From Alphaproteobacteria bacterium (lineage in GTDB: Bacteria > Pseudomonadota > Alphaproteobacteria > Micavibrionales > Micavibrionaceae), in assembly GCA_021775995.1 (NCBI GenBank), contig JAJFGS010000003.1, forward strand, positions 124,001 through 188,000: a DNA stretch of 64,000 nucleotides, in the 5' to 3' direction. The position numbers and the translations under genes are program-made. The notes under the pieces were generated by a model, which saw only the letters and a list, made by a program, of their open reading frames with translations, was not told the DNA's origin and searched no databases. Shown here in pieces: positions 31,121-39,865 of the stretch; position 1 is the first letter of the stretch; the number at the start of each line of letters is the position of its first letter.

Positions 31121-34100
31121 GTGCATAAACGAATATTAAAAGCCACGCTGCCGCATTTAAATTGGATGACCAAATTATTATTGGTTATAGCCATTATCGT
31201 CATGAGTGCGACGGGAGCTTTTATGATTCGCCTTAAGAAAGGCCCGTTGGATTTAGATTTTGCAAAAGAACGTATCGAGCAGGCCCTAAGTGATAAAGAA
31301 AAGGGCTATGCCGTCAAAATTGGTAAGGCCAATCTTGTTTGGCCAGAAGTAGCGGCACCATTATTGGTTAGTTTAGAAAAGTTTGAAATAACACATGGTG
31401 AAAATCTTGCTCTTGTTATTAATGACTTTTCTTTTAGCTTGTCGGGTTTAGGTATTCTAAAAGGTAAAATTATTCCTTCACAAATTATTATTAATAGCCC
31501 CTCATTTAAAATTTTTAAAAAAGATGGAAGCTTCAATAATTTTTGGCAAGCTGATAATGAGACATCGGTTGAAATGCATGGGCCGATAAAGCCCAAGGAC
31601 ATCCGTGAAAATATGCGTGGTCTTTTGGAGAAAGTTACTGACCCTAAAAATAGAGAGATAAAAACGTTAGCGGCGTTGAAGAAAATAAAAATTAAAGATG
31701 CGGCTATTTATGGAGCGAATGTTGAAAAATTGGCTGTTTTAAATTTTGTTTTAGAAAAGCATAATTTGGGGTTGGCAGGAGATTTGGAGATTGTTTACCC
31801 TGAAAAACAGGGAAAAGTTGCCCATTTTAAATCTGATGTTCTTTATCGCCATGAACAAAAAGATTTAACATTTACGGCCAACCTGAAAGACCTTCATACA
31901 TCGCATATCACGCCATTTTTGAAGGATGCTGATATTATTACAAAGCAAGATTTATTTTTTAATGGTGATCTTAAAACTGCGTTTGATAAGAATTTAAACT
32001 TACAACTGGCAACAATAGATATATTTATGCCAGAGGGCGAGTTTGTCGTGCCGGATGTTTATGAGGCACCTATTCCATTAAAAGACGTTATATTTAATGC
32101 GCAATTAAATAGAGCCGAAAAAGTTTTAGATATTAAGAAATTCCAAGCCAATGTTGGAAATATTCCCATAGAAGCAAAAGCGTTGGGACATTTTAAAGAA
32201 GGTAAATTAATAGCACCCCTCGAATTAAAAATAGCCGACCTACCACTTGATAATATTCCACCGGTTTTTCCTAAGTCACATTTGGATAGCCCTGCAGGAG
32301 AGTGGTTGATGCAGAAATTAAGCAAAGGGAAGCTTTACGATATTGTTTTGAATACAGATTTTAAGGTATTGCGTGATGCAGAAACAAAATCACGTGATAT
32401 AGAAATGACAAATACGAAAGTGACATTTAAAGGCGAGGGTCTAACGGTTAAATATCATGAAACGTTGAAACCTGTGACGAATGTGACGGCTGAAGGGGTT
32501 TATGAGGATGACTCGCTGACTATTAAGAGCAGCAGTAGCAAGGTTGGTGCCCTGACGGGTAAGGATGTGACGGTTAAAATCACAAATTTAAGCGTTAGTG
32601 GTGGCGGTTTAGCCGACATAAATGTGAATGCTAATGGGCCACTGAAAAGTGCTTTAGATTATGTTTCAGATGAACCTATCGGATTGAGTGATGAGCTAGG
32701 TTTTGATATTAAAACGGTAGAGGGAAATGTCGATTTTAATGTTCAATTAAATTTTCCAACTTTAAAAAACTTACCGAAAGAGCAAGTGAAGGTGAATCTG
32801 CAAGGCAAGGCTAATGATATTTTATTACCTGGTGTTGTGCAGGGGTTGCCATTGACGGGCGGCCCTTATGATTTGGCCTTTAAGGATGGGGCGATTACTT
32901 TAAAGGGGAAAGGTAAATTAGCGGGGCGTGATATTGATTTGAACTGGCTTCAATATTTAGATTCTACAGGCCGTGATTTTGAATCTAAAATTAAAGCTAA
33001 AATTACAGCGGATGAAGGTTTGCGGCAATCATTTGGGATAGGCCTGACAGATTATATAAGTGGCCCGTTGCCTGTTGATGTGACGTATGTTGATCATGGT
33101 GTGAAGGCAACCTTGGATGTCGTCGGAGATTTAGCACCGGCTACGCTTCATATTGATCCGTTTGGTTATAAAAAGCAGGCGGGCGTCACGGGGATATTGT
33201 CGTTAAAGGGGTATTTAGAAGGCGAGTCAATAAAAGAGGTTGATAATTTAAAGATTGATACAACTAATTTTTCAATATCGGGCGGAAGGTTAATTTTTAG
33301 AAAATTGAAAGATGGCAGTAGTGATATTGCACAAGGGAAAATTAAAAATGTTAAGTTAGGTCAGACACAAGGCGCCGTTGATTTTGAAATATCAAATAAC
33401 AATTTATTGAAAGTTATATTAAACGCGCCCGTTGTTGATATTTCTCCATTTATCAGTTCCGATAAAAAGAGAAAGAAGTCTGCCCCTGCTGAAGATGATA
33501 GACCAATGCAGATTTCTGTTAAGGCAAATAAAATGCTGGGTAAAAACGGTGAGTCTTTTAATATGGCAAAACTTTATTTAGAGCTTAATAAAGCGGGAGA
33601 CCCGACACGGATTGAGATGGATGCGAGCGTTGGTGTAGGTAACATGAGTGTTAGATTTAAACCAGATGCAAATGGTGTACGTAATTTTCGTATGGAGTCC
33701 GACAATGCTGGATACACATTAAAGGTATTTGGGCTGTATGACAAAATGCGTGGTGGGGATATGTTTATTGTTGGTCAACCTAAAACAGGAGCAAATGTTG
33801 ATGACTTATTTGGTCGAGCGCAAATAAATAATTTTACAATTGTTAAAGCACCTGCTTTGGCAAAATTAATTAGCGCGATGAGCCTTCAAGGTGTAGGAAA
33901 ATTAATTAATAACGAGGGGGTTAGTTTTAAAAAACTACAATCTGATTTCGAATGGAAGTTTAGAGATGATGGAAACTTGCTGGTTATGAAAGAAGGGCGG
34001 ACATCAGGAAACCAGTTAGGTTTAACATTTGAAGGTTTGGTCAATATGGGTACAGATTCTACAGATATATCAGGAACAATTATTCCTTTATCTGATGTGA

Positions 34101-34309
34101 ATAAAGTGATTGGCAGTATTCCAATTATTGGGGATATTTTAACAGGTGGTGATGCGTTATTTGCAGCGACGTATTCAATGAAAGGCCCCTCAGGTGACCC
34201 GAGAGTAGCGATTAACCCACTTTCTGTGCTTGCACCGGGGTTTATCAGAAAGATTCTTTTTGAAGGTGATGTTGATGCGAAGGTGAAGCGTGAAGAAAAT
34301 AAAAAATAG
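31121..34309 (+). CDS. Giant AsmA/YhdP-like envelope protein
   Basis: A 1062-residue protein starting at GTG. One N-terminal membrane helix at about residues 17-36 is followed by a very long beta-rich region. A DUF3971-like middle (strands around Val-Thr-Phe-Lys-Gly-Glu-Gly-Leu and Val-Thr-Ala-Glu-Gly-Val-Tyr) and a C-terminal AsmA_2-like region (Gly-Arg-Ala-Gln-Ile-Asn-Asn-Phe, then Ile-Pro-Ile-Ile-Gly-Asp-Ile-Leu-Thr-Gly) fit the YhdP/TamB-type proteins now thought to bridge the periplasm and move phospholipid to the outer membrane. The assignment rests on pattern and length; transport in this organism is inference. Confidence 0.8.
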   Translation: MHKRILKATLPHLNWMTKLLLVIAIIVMSATGAFMIRLKKGPLDLDFAKERIEQALSDKEKGYAVKIGKANLVWPEVAAPLLVSLEKFEITHGENLALVINDFSFSLSGLGILKGKIIPSQIIINSPSFKIFKKDGSFNNFWQADNETSVEMHGPIKPKDIRENMRGLLEKVTDPKNREIKTLAALKKIKIKDAAIYGANVEKLAVLNFVLEKHNLGLAGDLEIVYPEKQGKVAHFKSDVLYRHEQKDLTFTANLKDLHTSHITPFLKDADIITKQDLFFNGDLKTAFDKNLNLQLATIDIFMPEGEFVVPDVYEAPIPLKDVIFNAQLNRAEKVLDIKKFQANVGNIPIEAKALGHFKEGKLIAPLELKIADLPLDNIPPVFPKSHLDSPAGEWLMQKLSKGKLYDIVLNTDFKVLRDAETKSRDIEMTNTKVTFKGEGLTVKYHETLKPVTNVTAEGVYEDDSLTIKSSSSKVGALTGKDVTVKITNLSVSGGGLADINVNANGPLKSALDYVSDEPIGLSDELGFDIKTVEGNVDFNVQLNFPTLKNLPKEQVKVNLQGKANDILLPGVVQGLPLTGGPYDLAFKDGAITLKGKGKLAGRDIDLNWLQYLDSTGRDFESKIKAKITADEGLRQSFGIGLTDYISGPLPVDVTYVDHGVKATLDVVGDLAPATLHIDPFGYKKQAGVTGILSLKGYLEGESIKEVDNLKIDTTNFSISGGRLIFRKLKDGSSDIAQGKIKNVKLGQTQGAVDFEISNNNLLKVILNAPVVDISPFISSDKKRKKSAPAEDDRPMQISVKANKMLGKNGESFNMAKLYLELNKAGDPTRIEMDASVGVGNMSVRFKPDANGVRNFRMESDNAGYTLKVFGLYDKMRGGDMFIVGQPKTGANVDDLFGRAQINNFTIVKAPALAKLISAMSLQGVGKLINNEGVSFKKLQSDFEWKFRDDGNLLVMKEGRTSGNQLGLTFEGLVNMGTDSTDISGTIIPLSDVNKVIGSIPIIGDILTGGDALFAATYSMKGPSGDPRVAINPLSVLAPGFIRKILFEGDVDAKVKREENKK

Positions 34310-34313
34310 CGTT

Positions 34314-34485
34314 GTCATTGCGAGGAATGCTTATTTGATAATTTAGGACGAAGCAATCCAAAAAGGCGTAACCCCGTATTCATTACGGGGTCTCTTCACT
34401 TCTTGCAAAAGACCCCGCAACAAGTGCGGGGTTACAGTAGAAAATATAGATTGCTTCTCCCAAATAAATTTACGCTCGCAATGAC
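34314..34485. repeat. Composite nested palindrome
   Basis: Outer ends GTCATTGCGAG (34314) and CTCGCAATGAC (to 34485) are perfect 11-bp inverted repeats; inside lie TTATTTG/CAAATAA and GAAGCAATC/GATTGCTTC pairs; the double hairpin copy 3 (34368-34435) sits at the centre. It occupies the gap between two convergent genes. Confidence 0.85.
34368..34435 (+). repeat. Double-hairpin palindromic repeat, copy 3
   Basis: Same arms and orientation as copy 2 with a longer spacer (68 bp in all). It appears inserted in the middle of the GTCATTGCGAG-type palindrome. Confidence 0.85.
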
Positions 34486-34493
34486 GAGTTCTA

Positions 34494-35795
34494 TTATTTC
34501 ACTTTCACCAGTGCGTGACGCTTTTTACCGGATGAGAGTTTGATATAGCCTTTATCGGTGAGGTTGCTAGCGTTTAAGGTTAAGTCGATATCCTGAACGC
34601 TGTTGTCATTACATTTAGCACCACCACCTTTAATAAGGCGTTTGACTTCGCCTTTACTTTCAGCCAAACCGCATTGAATAAACAAATCAGCAAAGCCCAT
34701 ACCTTTTTCAAGATCGGATTTTGACACTTCGATGGACGGCAAATCATCTCCCACGCTACCTTGTTCAAAAACTTTTTGTGCGGTGGCTTGCGCATCATTT
34801 GCGGCGGCTTCACCATGACACATTTTGGTCGCTTCGAAGGCCAGGACTTTCTTGGCTTCATTAATTTCCTGCCCTTGCAAGGCGGCAAGCTTGTCTATCT
34901 CATCCATTGGCATCATCGTGAAACGCTTCAGGAGTGTTTCTACAAGCGCATCATCACAATTACGCCAATACTGGTAGTAATCATAAGGGCTGAGCATGTC
35001 TGCAGACAGCCAAACCGCACCATTGAGTGTTTTACCCATCTTCTTACCATCCGGTGTGGTGAGAAGGGGTGCGGTGAGGGCGAAAACAGGTTCATTGAAG
35101 CAAGGGTCTCCTGTAGTTAATAGTGTTTTTTCGTTATTTATTTTTCTCCAGAGATCGACGCCATTAATAATGTTGCCCCATTGGTCAGAGCCGCCCATTT
35201 GTAAAATGACATTATGTTCTTCTCTGAGTTTAACAAAATCATATGCTTGCATCACCATGTAATTAAATTCTAATAATGAAAGTGGGCTTTCACGTTCAAG
35301 CCGCGTTTTGACGGAGTCAAAAGATAGCATACGGTTGACTGTAAAATGACGACCATAGTCACGTAAAAATTCTAGGTAACCAAGTCCATCAAGCCAGTCA
35401 TTGTTATTGACCATTTGAGCATCAGTCTTGCCGTTGCCGTAATTTAAAAATTGTTTGAAGCAAGTGTTTTGAATTTTATCAATATTGGTTTGAATGACGT
35501 CATCGGTGAGTAAAACACGTTGTTCGTCCTTAAAAGAAGGATCACCAATTTTAGAAGTGCCGCCGCCCATCAGCGTAATGGGTTTATGACCACATTCTTG
35601 AAACCATTTGAGCATCATGATTCCTGTTAAATTACCTATATGAAGGCTTTCTGCTGTGGCATCAAAACCAATATAGGCACTTTGTGGCCCTTCCATGAGC
35701 TTGGCGTCAAGGGCTTCAAAATCACTGCATTGATGTATAAACCCGCGCTGTGCTAGGATATTAAGGAAATCTGATTTATAATTGTCTTTCGTCAT
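34494..35795 (-). CDS. tyrS: Tyrosine-tRNA ligase
   Basis: A 433-residue class Ic synthetase. Seen: Phe-Asp-Ala-Thr-Ala-Glu-Ser-Leu-His-Ile-Gly-Asn (HIGH motif), Tyr-Met-Val-Met-Gln-Ala-Tyr-Asp and Gly-Gly-Ser-Asp-Gln-Trp-Gly-Asn (tyrosine site), and Lys-Met-Gly-Lys-Thr as the KMSKS motif. A C-terminal S4 domain carries Ser-Lys-Gly-Glu-Val-Lys-Arg-Leu-Ile. Its start codon is only 15 bases from that of the divergent anmK. Confidence 0.97.
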   Translation of the reverse strand: MTKDNYKSDFLNILAQRGFIHQCSDFEALDAKLMEGPQSAYIGFDATAESLHIGNLTGIMMLKWFQECGHKPITLMGGGTSKIGDPSFKDEQRVLLTDDVIQTNIDKIQNTCFKQFLNYGNGKTDAQMVNNNDWLDGLGYLEFLRDYGRHFTVNRMLSFDSVKTRLERESPLSLLEFNYMVMQAYDFVKLREEHNVILQMGGSDQWGNIINGVDLWRKINNEKTLLTTGDPCFNEPVFALTAPLLTTPDGKKMGKTLNGAVWLSADMLSPYDYYQYWRNCDDALVETLLKRFTMMPMDEIDKLAALQGQEINEAKKVLAFEATKMCHGEAAANDAQATAQKVFEQGSVGDDLPSIEVSKSDLEKGMGFADLFIQCGLAESKGEVKRLIKGGGAKCNDNSVQDIDLTLNASNLTDKGYIKLSSGKKRHALVKVK

Positions 35796-35810
35796 AATAG
35801 GAATTTACAC

Positions 35811-36923
35811 ATGAGTGAAAATAAAGTCTATACCGCAATTGGAATGATGTCTGGTACATCGCTGGATGGGATTGATATGGCGCTGATACGGACGGATGGA
35901 AAGGACTTTACGGAGTTAAAGGACTTTAACTCCGTTCCTTATGAAGATGAGCTTCGCCAGAAAATACGAGATGTTTTTGGGGTGCGCCACGCCAATGAAG
36001 CGACAAAAGAGGCTGAAAACTTGGTCACTGAGGCACATATTCAAGCTATTCAGAACTTTGGCCATAAGGCGGATGTGATTGGTTTTCATGGGCAAACGAT
36101 CTTACATGATCCCTCGCAAAAATTTACATGGCAAATTGGGTGTGCCCAGACATTGGCCAAGGCAACGGGAATAGATGTTATTGGCGATATGCGGATGGCA
36201 GACATAAAAGCAGGCGGGCAAGGCGCACCGCTTTTGCCACTATGCCATCGTGCTTTTGCCAGTGATGCGGAGCGTCCGATTGCAATTTTAAATTTAGGCG
36301 GTGTTGCGAATGTGACATGGCTGGGGGAAGATCGCAGTGATATTTTAGCCTTTGATACAGGTCCAGCGAATGCGCTGATTGATGATTTGGTTAAAGAAAA
36401 AACAGGACATCGTTATGACAGTGATGGGAGGTTAGCCAAAGCAGGGAAGGTGCATCAAGAAATGGTAGATGACTGGTTACAGCACCCATATTTTGATCGT
36501 CCTATTCCAAAATCTTTAGACCGTGATGAATGGCAGGTTAAGCGTGCTTATGATTTATCTTTAGAAGATGCCGTGGCGACTTTGGCGGCGTTCACAATAC
36601 AAAGCGTTGCAAAATCATTCACATTATTACCCGGCAAACCTGAATTTGTTTATGTTGCGGGTGGTGGGCGTCTTAATAAGTATATTATGGATGAATTAAA
36701 TAAAGCATTATCATGTTCTGTTGAACCAGTGGAAAAATTAGATTGGAATGGGGATGCGGTGGAAGCCAAGGGTTTTGCTTATTTAGCAATACGTTCCATG
36801 TTAGGGCTACCTCTAACATTACCAACAACAACAGGCGTGCCAGAACCGATGACGGGTGGCGTGCTTTATAAGGCGTCCAACATATCATCAGATAAGGGTT
36901 TGCTGGACGCAATGACTAAATAA
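35811..36923 (+). CDS. anmK: Anhydro-N-acetylmuramic acid kinase
   Basis: Phosphorylates and opens 1,6-anhydro-MurNAc from wall recycling. The 370-residue protein has Gly-Met-Met-Ser-Gly-Thr-Ser-Leu-Asp-Gly-Ile-Asp at the N-terminus, the Gly-Phe-His-Gly-Gln-Thr block, Leu-Asn-Leu-Gly-Gly-Val-Ala-Asn and Phe-Asp-Thr-Gly-Pro-Ala-Asn, all typical of AnmK in the ASKHA superfamily. AGGA lies 8 bases before the ATG. It is the first of three plus-strand genes. The lytic transglycosylase encoded at 38776 could provide anhydro-muropeptides, a functional link by inference. Confidence 0.96.
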   Translation: MSENKVYTAIGMMSGTSLDGIDMALIRTDGKDFTELKDFNSVPYEDELRQKIRDVFGVRHANEATKEAENLVTEAHIQAIQNFGHKADVIGFHGQTILHDPSQKFTWQIGCAQTLAKATGIDVIGDMRMADIKAGGQGAPLLPLCHRAFASDAERPIAILNLGGVANVTWLGEDRSDILAFDTGPANALIDDLVKEKTGHRYDSDGRLAKAGKVHQEMVDDWLQHPYFDRPIPKSLDRDEWQVKRAYDLSLEDAVATLAAFTIQSVAKSFTLLPGKPEFVYVAGGGRLNKYIMDELNKALSCSVEPVEKLDWNGDAVEAKGFAYLAIRSMLGLPLTLPTTTGVPEPMTGGVLYKASNISSDKGLLDAMTK

Positions 36924-36924
36924 A

Positions 36925-37941
36925 ATGCCCCGTATTGTTGTTGCTAATGATCAATCAATTTCTGAAGCTGCTGCATTATTGCAGGCGGGTGAGATTGTTG
37001 TTTTGCCAACAGAGACGGTTTATGGCCTTGGGGCTAATGCGCTGGATAGCGACGCGGTTTCTAAAATATTTAAAGCAAAGAAACGACCAAGTTTTAATCC
37101 GCTTATTGTTCATGTGATTGATAAGCAGGCGGCTAGTAAACTGGTGGAGATGGATGAGCGGGCACAAAAAGTTGCAGATGCTTTTTGGCCAGGACCTTTA
37201 ACATTAATATTACCCCGTAAAGAAAATTCAGGCATAAGTGATCTTGTTACAGCAGGGTTAGAGACGCTGGCGGTTCGGGTTCCAAGCCATAAAATTATGC
37301 GGAAAGTTATGAAAGAAGCAGGGGTTCCCATTGCGGCACCGAGTGCAAATAGCTCAGGTGAGCCAAGTGCAACGACCCCCCAACACGTGGCCCAAAGTTT
37401 AGGAGACGCCGCCCCCTTTATTTTAGCTGCGGGCGCTTGCGATGTGGGATTAGAGTCCACCGTGCTTGATTTAAGTGGTGAGGTGCCGATAATTTTAAGA
37501 CCTGGTGCGGTGACATCAGAAGATTTAGAGCCTTATTTAGGTCAGGTTGAGATTGACATGGGTGCCCATGAAAAACCCCAATCGGAAATTAAGTCGCCCG
37601 GTCAGTTGTTAAAACATTATGCGCCGAAAATACCTGTAAGGTTACATGCAGTCGATGTTCAACAAGATGAAGCCTTATTGGCCTTTGGTTCTATAAAATT
37701 TATGGGGATGAAGGCAGGCGGTCATGTGAAAGACATGCCTGATACAGCATTTAGAAATTTAAGCGAAAGCGGTGATTTAAATGAAGCCGCCAAGAATTTA
37801 TTTATGATGTTGCGTGATTTGGACAAGCCAGAGCATAAGGCAATTGCGGTGATGGATATTCCAAACCAAGGCATAGGCGTTGCCATGAATGAGCGTCTTC
37901 AACGTGCAGCAAAGAAATATTCCCCTAAAGATATAAAATAG
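36925..37941 (+). CDS. L-threonylcarbamoyladenylate synthase, Sua5 type
   Basis: Makes threonylcarbamoyl-AMP for the t6A37 modification of ANN-decoding tRNAs. The 338-residue protein joins an N-terminal YrdC domain (Pro-Thr-Glu-Thr-Val-Tyr-Gly-Leu-Gly near residue 26, Lys-Lys-Arg-Pro-Ser-Phe-Asn-Pro-Leu, Ala-Pro-Ser-Ala-Asn-x-Ser-Gly) to a C-terminal SUA5 domain (linker Ser-Pro-Gln/Gly-Gln-Leu-Leu-Lys-His-Tyr-Ala-Pro at about 226-236). It is thus the longer Sua5/YwlC form, not the single-domain TsaC. Its start follows the anmK stop by one base, implying one transcript. Confidence 0.93.
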   Translation: MPRIVVANDQSISEAAALLQAGEIVVLPTETVYGLGANALDSDAVSKIFKAKKRPSFNPLIVHVIDKQAASKLVEMDERAQKVADAFWPGPLTLILPRKENSGISDLVTAGLETLAVRVPSHKIMRKVMKEAGVPIAAPSANSSGEPSATTPQHVAQSLGDAAPFILAAGACDVGLESTVLDLSGEVPIILRPGAVTSEDLEPYLGQVEIDMGAHEKPQSEIKSPGQLLKHYAPKIPVRLHAVDVQQDEALLAFGSIKFMGMKAGGHVKDMPDTAFRNLSESGDLNEAAKNLFMMLRDLDKPEHKAIAVMDIPNQGIGVAMNERLQRAAKKYSPKDIK

Positions 37942-38003
37942 TTGCATTTACCTTAAAACTGCATTATGAAAACATTATCTATGTGTAAAGTGAGTAAAAT
38001 AAA

Positions 38004-38774
38004 ATGCCAGAGAAGAAAATTCTAGACTTTCCAGTAACGGATGTTGTTAAGCGGCCTGTTGAAGAGCGGATAAACGGTGATTCTAAAAGATATAATTTTA
38101 AGTCCGTTGCTGTTTTTATAGGATCAAGTAAGGGGACTTATCCAGGAACTCAGAAGCAAGACCCTATCTATGAAGAGGATGCTAAACTATTAGGAGCTTC
38201 AATTGCAAAAGCTGGATGGCGTCTCGTTTATGGTGGCGGTAATGCGGCTTTAATGGGAATTCTTTCTCAAGCAGTATTAGAAAATGGTGGGTCAATATTA
38301 GGGGTTTTATCAGAAGCTTTTGTTCAGGCAGATTCTAATTATATTCAAAGAACTCACCCTAATGCGCAAGAAGTGATTGTTAAAAAGATTGAGGATCGTA
38401 AGTGGAAAATGATAACGTCAGTAGATGCTTTCTTGGTTGGCCCTGGTGGTTTAGGCACATTAGATGAGTTGGCTGATGCAGGTGTTGAACAATACCAAAG
38501 GCCATATAAAGGGAAACCGACTGTCTCTAAACCTATTGTTGTTTTAAACACAAAAGGAATTTATGATCATACACGCGCACAATTTGCAGAAATGGTTGAT
38601 AGAGGTTTTGCGAGTCCTATCATTCACAAACTGTATCGCTTTGTGGATACAGTTGAAGAAGGTTTAAAATATTTAGAAAACTTGCAAGGTCAACCACGCT
38701 TAGGATTAGAAGAAATTGGAAATGTTGAGAAAATTACGAAGTTTGCTAATAATCAACATGTTCTTAAAAAATAA
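38004..38774 (+). CDS. LOG-family nucleotide phosphoribohydrolase
   Basis: A 256-residue member of the Lonely-Guy family, which hydrolyses cytokinin riboside or other nucleoside monophosphates to base and ribose phosphate. The signature Pro-Gly-Gly-Leu-Gly-Thr-Leu-Asp-Glu is at about residues 150-158, preceded by Tyr-Gly-Gly-Gly-Asn and followed by Asp-Glu-Leu-Ala-Asp. About 30 N-terminal residues (Lys/Asp/Val-rich) precede the core. The physiological substrate in bacteria is usually AMP-like; not determined here. It ends one base before the convergent transglycosylase stop. Confidence 0.9.
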   Translation: MPEKKILDFPVTDVVKRPVEERINGDSKRYNFKSVAVFIGSSKGTYPGTQKQDPIYEEDAKLLGASIAKAGWRLVYGGGNAALMGILSQAVLENGGSILGVLSEAFVQADSNYIQRTHPNAQEVIVKKIEDRKWKMITSVDAFLVGPGGLGTLDELADAGVEQYQRPYKGKPTVSKPIVVLNTKGIYDHTRAQFAEMVDRGFASPIIHKLYRFVDTVEEGLKYLENLQGQPRLGLEEIGNVEKITKFANNQHVLKK

Positions 38775-38775
38775 G

Positions 38776-39651
38776 CTATTTCAATATATCTAAAAGGATA
38801 GAAGAGGGGGCGCGTAAGCTACCATAGAGAGAGCTTGTGTTGCTGTTTAAACCAAAACCGTCGTTGACGGGCTGACTAAAGAAGGCATGAAGGCGGTTTT
38901 CTAGTTGGTAAAGAGAATTTTGTGATGGGTTATTGGAAGCACTAATAATTTCTATCTGTTTCTTTAAAGAAAATGGAATATGTTGGTAACCCCCATTACT
39001 TCTTAAGCCGTTGGTTCTGTTGGTTTGTTTGTGTGCCATTGTTGCAGGAGCTTCTTCACCAGAAAATTTATTATCAAAGAATTCATAAATTTGTCCAAGG
39101 CTTCGTGCACTACCATTTTTATTATAAAACACACCACGATTGGCATTGGCTTCTTTGGGAAATAAATCTGCTCCTGTTGCCATTGGGTTTTTCTTCAACT
39201 GACTTAAGAAAGCACTCGCACCACCTGCGCCCATAAAGTGAGCAAAATACATTTCGGTATTGCCTATATCCCCGCCGACTGTTTTTTGTAAATGTGCTTT
39301 GTTGCTTTGCGCAAATTCAGCCGCCATGACGGACGCAACTTCTGGATTCTTACGAAGGTTTAAAAGGTTTTGTTTGGATTGGTCTGTGTTGATTCCATGC
39401 TTTGACCCATGTTTTTTGATGGTATCCATCCATGTGCTTTCAATGAATTGAAAGAGGCCTGTGGCAGAGCTCGTCTTGGCTTTGACAGTGGGATTGAAAT
39501 TGCTCTCTGCAGCGGCTTTTTCCATCAAATAGGAAAAACTTACCCCTGTTTTGGCACTAGCGGTCTTGATAGCGTTGACCACGCCTTGGGGCGCACGCTG
39601 GGTTAAAGCAGCTAAGGCGTTGTTTTCTAATGATTTTAAGGCACTATTCAT
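38776..39651 (-). CDS. SLT-domain lytic transglycosylase-like protein
   Basis: A 291-residue protein. The SLT fold is visible: catalytic Glu in Ala-Ala-Ala-Glu-Ser-Asn-Phe-Asn-Pro near residue 46, then Ala-Thr-Gly-Leu-Phe-Gln-Phe-Ile-x-x-Thr-Trp, and a later Ala-His-Phe-Met-Gly-Ala-Gly-Gly-Ala. Such enzymes cleave the glycan chain to 1,6-anhydro-MurNAc ends. No signal peptide is seen, as in flagellar or secretion-linked transglycosylases. The C-terminal 100 residues are polar and unassigned. A longer frame to 39726 adds 25 unconserved residues. Start at 39651 lacks a strong ribosome site. Confidence 0.83.
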   Translation of the reverse strand: MNSALKSLENNALAALTQRAPQGVVNAIKTASAKTGVSFSYLMEKAAAESNFNPTVKAKTSSATGLFQFIESTWMDTIKKHGSKHGINTDQSKQNLLNLRKNPEVASVMAAEFAQSNKAHLQKTVGGDIGNTEMYFAHFMGAGGASAFLSQLKKNPMATGADLFPKEANANRGVFYNKNGSARSLGQIYEFFDNKFSGEEAPATMAHKQTNRTNGLRSNGGYQHIPFSLKKQIEIISASNNPSQNSLYQLENRLHAFFSQPVNDGFGLNSNTSSLYGSLRAPSSILLDILK

Positions 39652-39721
39652 AATAAAATTACTAGGCTTTCCAATTGTTCTAAGTAATACATTACAAGAT
39701 ACGTGCCATCTAATACGTATT

Positions 39722-39819
39722 GTCATTCCGAAGGAGGCTCATATATTATTGGAGCGACTGCGGCAATCCCTTCTCTTAATCTCTCTGGATTGCTTCGTCA
39801 TTTCATTCCTCGCAATGAC
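39722..39819. repeat. GTCATT-type palindromic repeat
   Basis: Begins GTCATTCCGAAGGAG and ends CTCGCAATGAC, so the ends are imperfect inverted repeats, with GCAATCC and GGATTGC facing each other inside. It lies upstream of the acyl-CoA dehydrogenase gene. Same broad class as 34314-34485. Confidence 0.7.
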
Positions 39820-39865
39820 GGTATATAATTTCAAATAATTATTTTTCCATTTTCTAGAGGTTTTT

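Noticed and set aside
34761-35120. Plus-strand frame of 119 codons opposite tyrS
   Set aside because: Lies fully inside tyrS, which carries all synthetase motifs.
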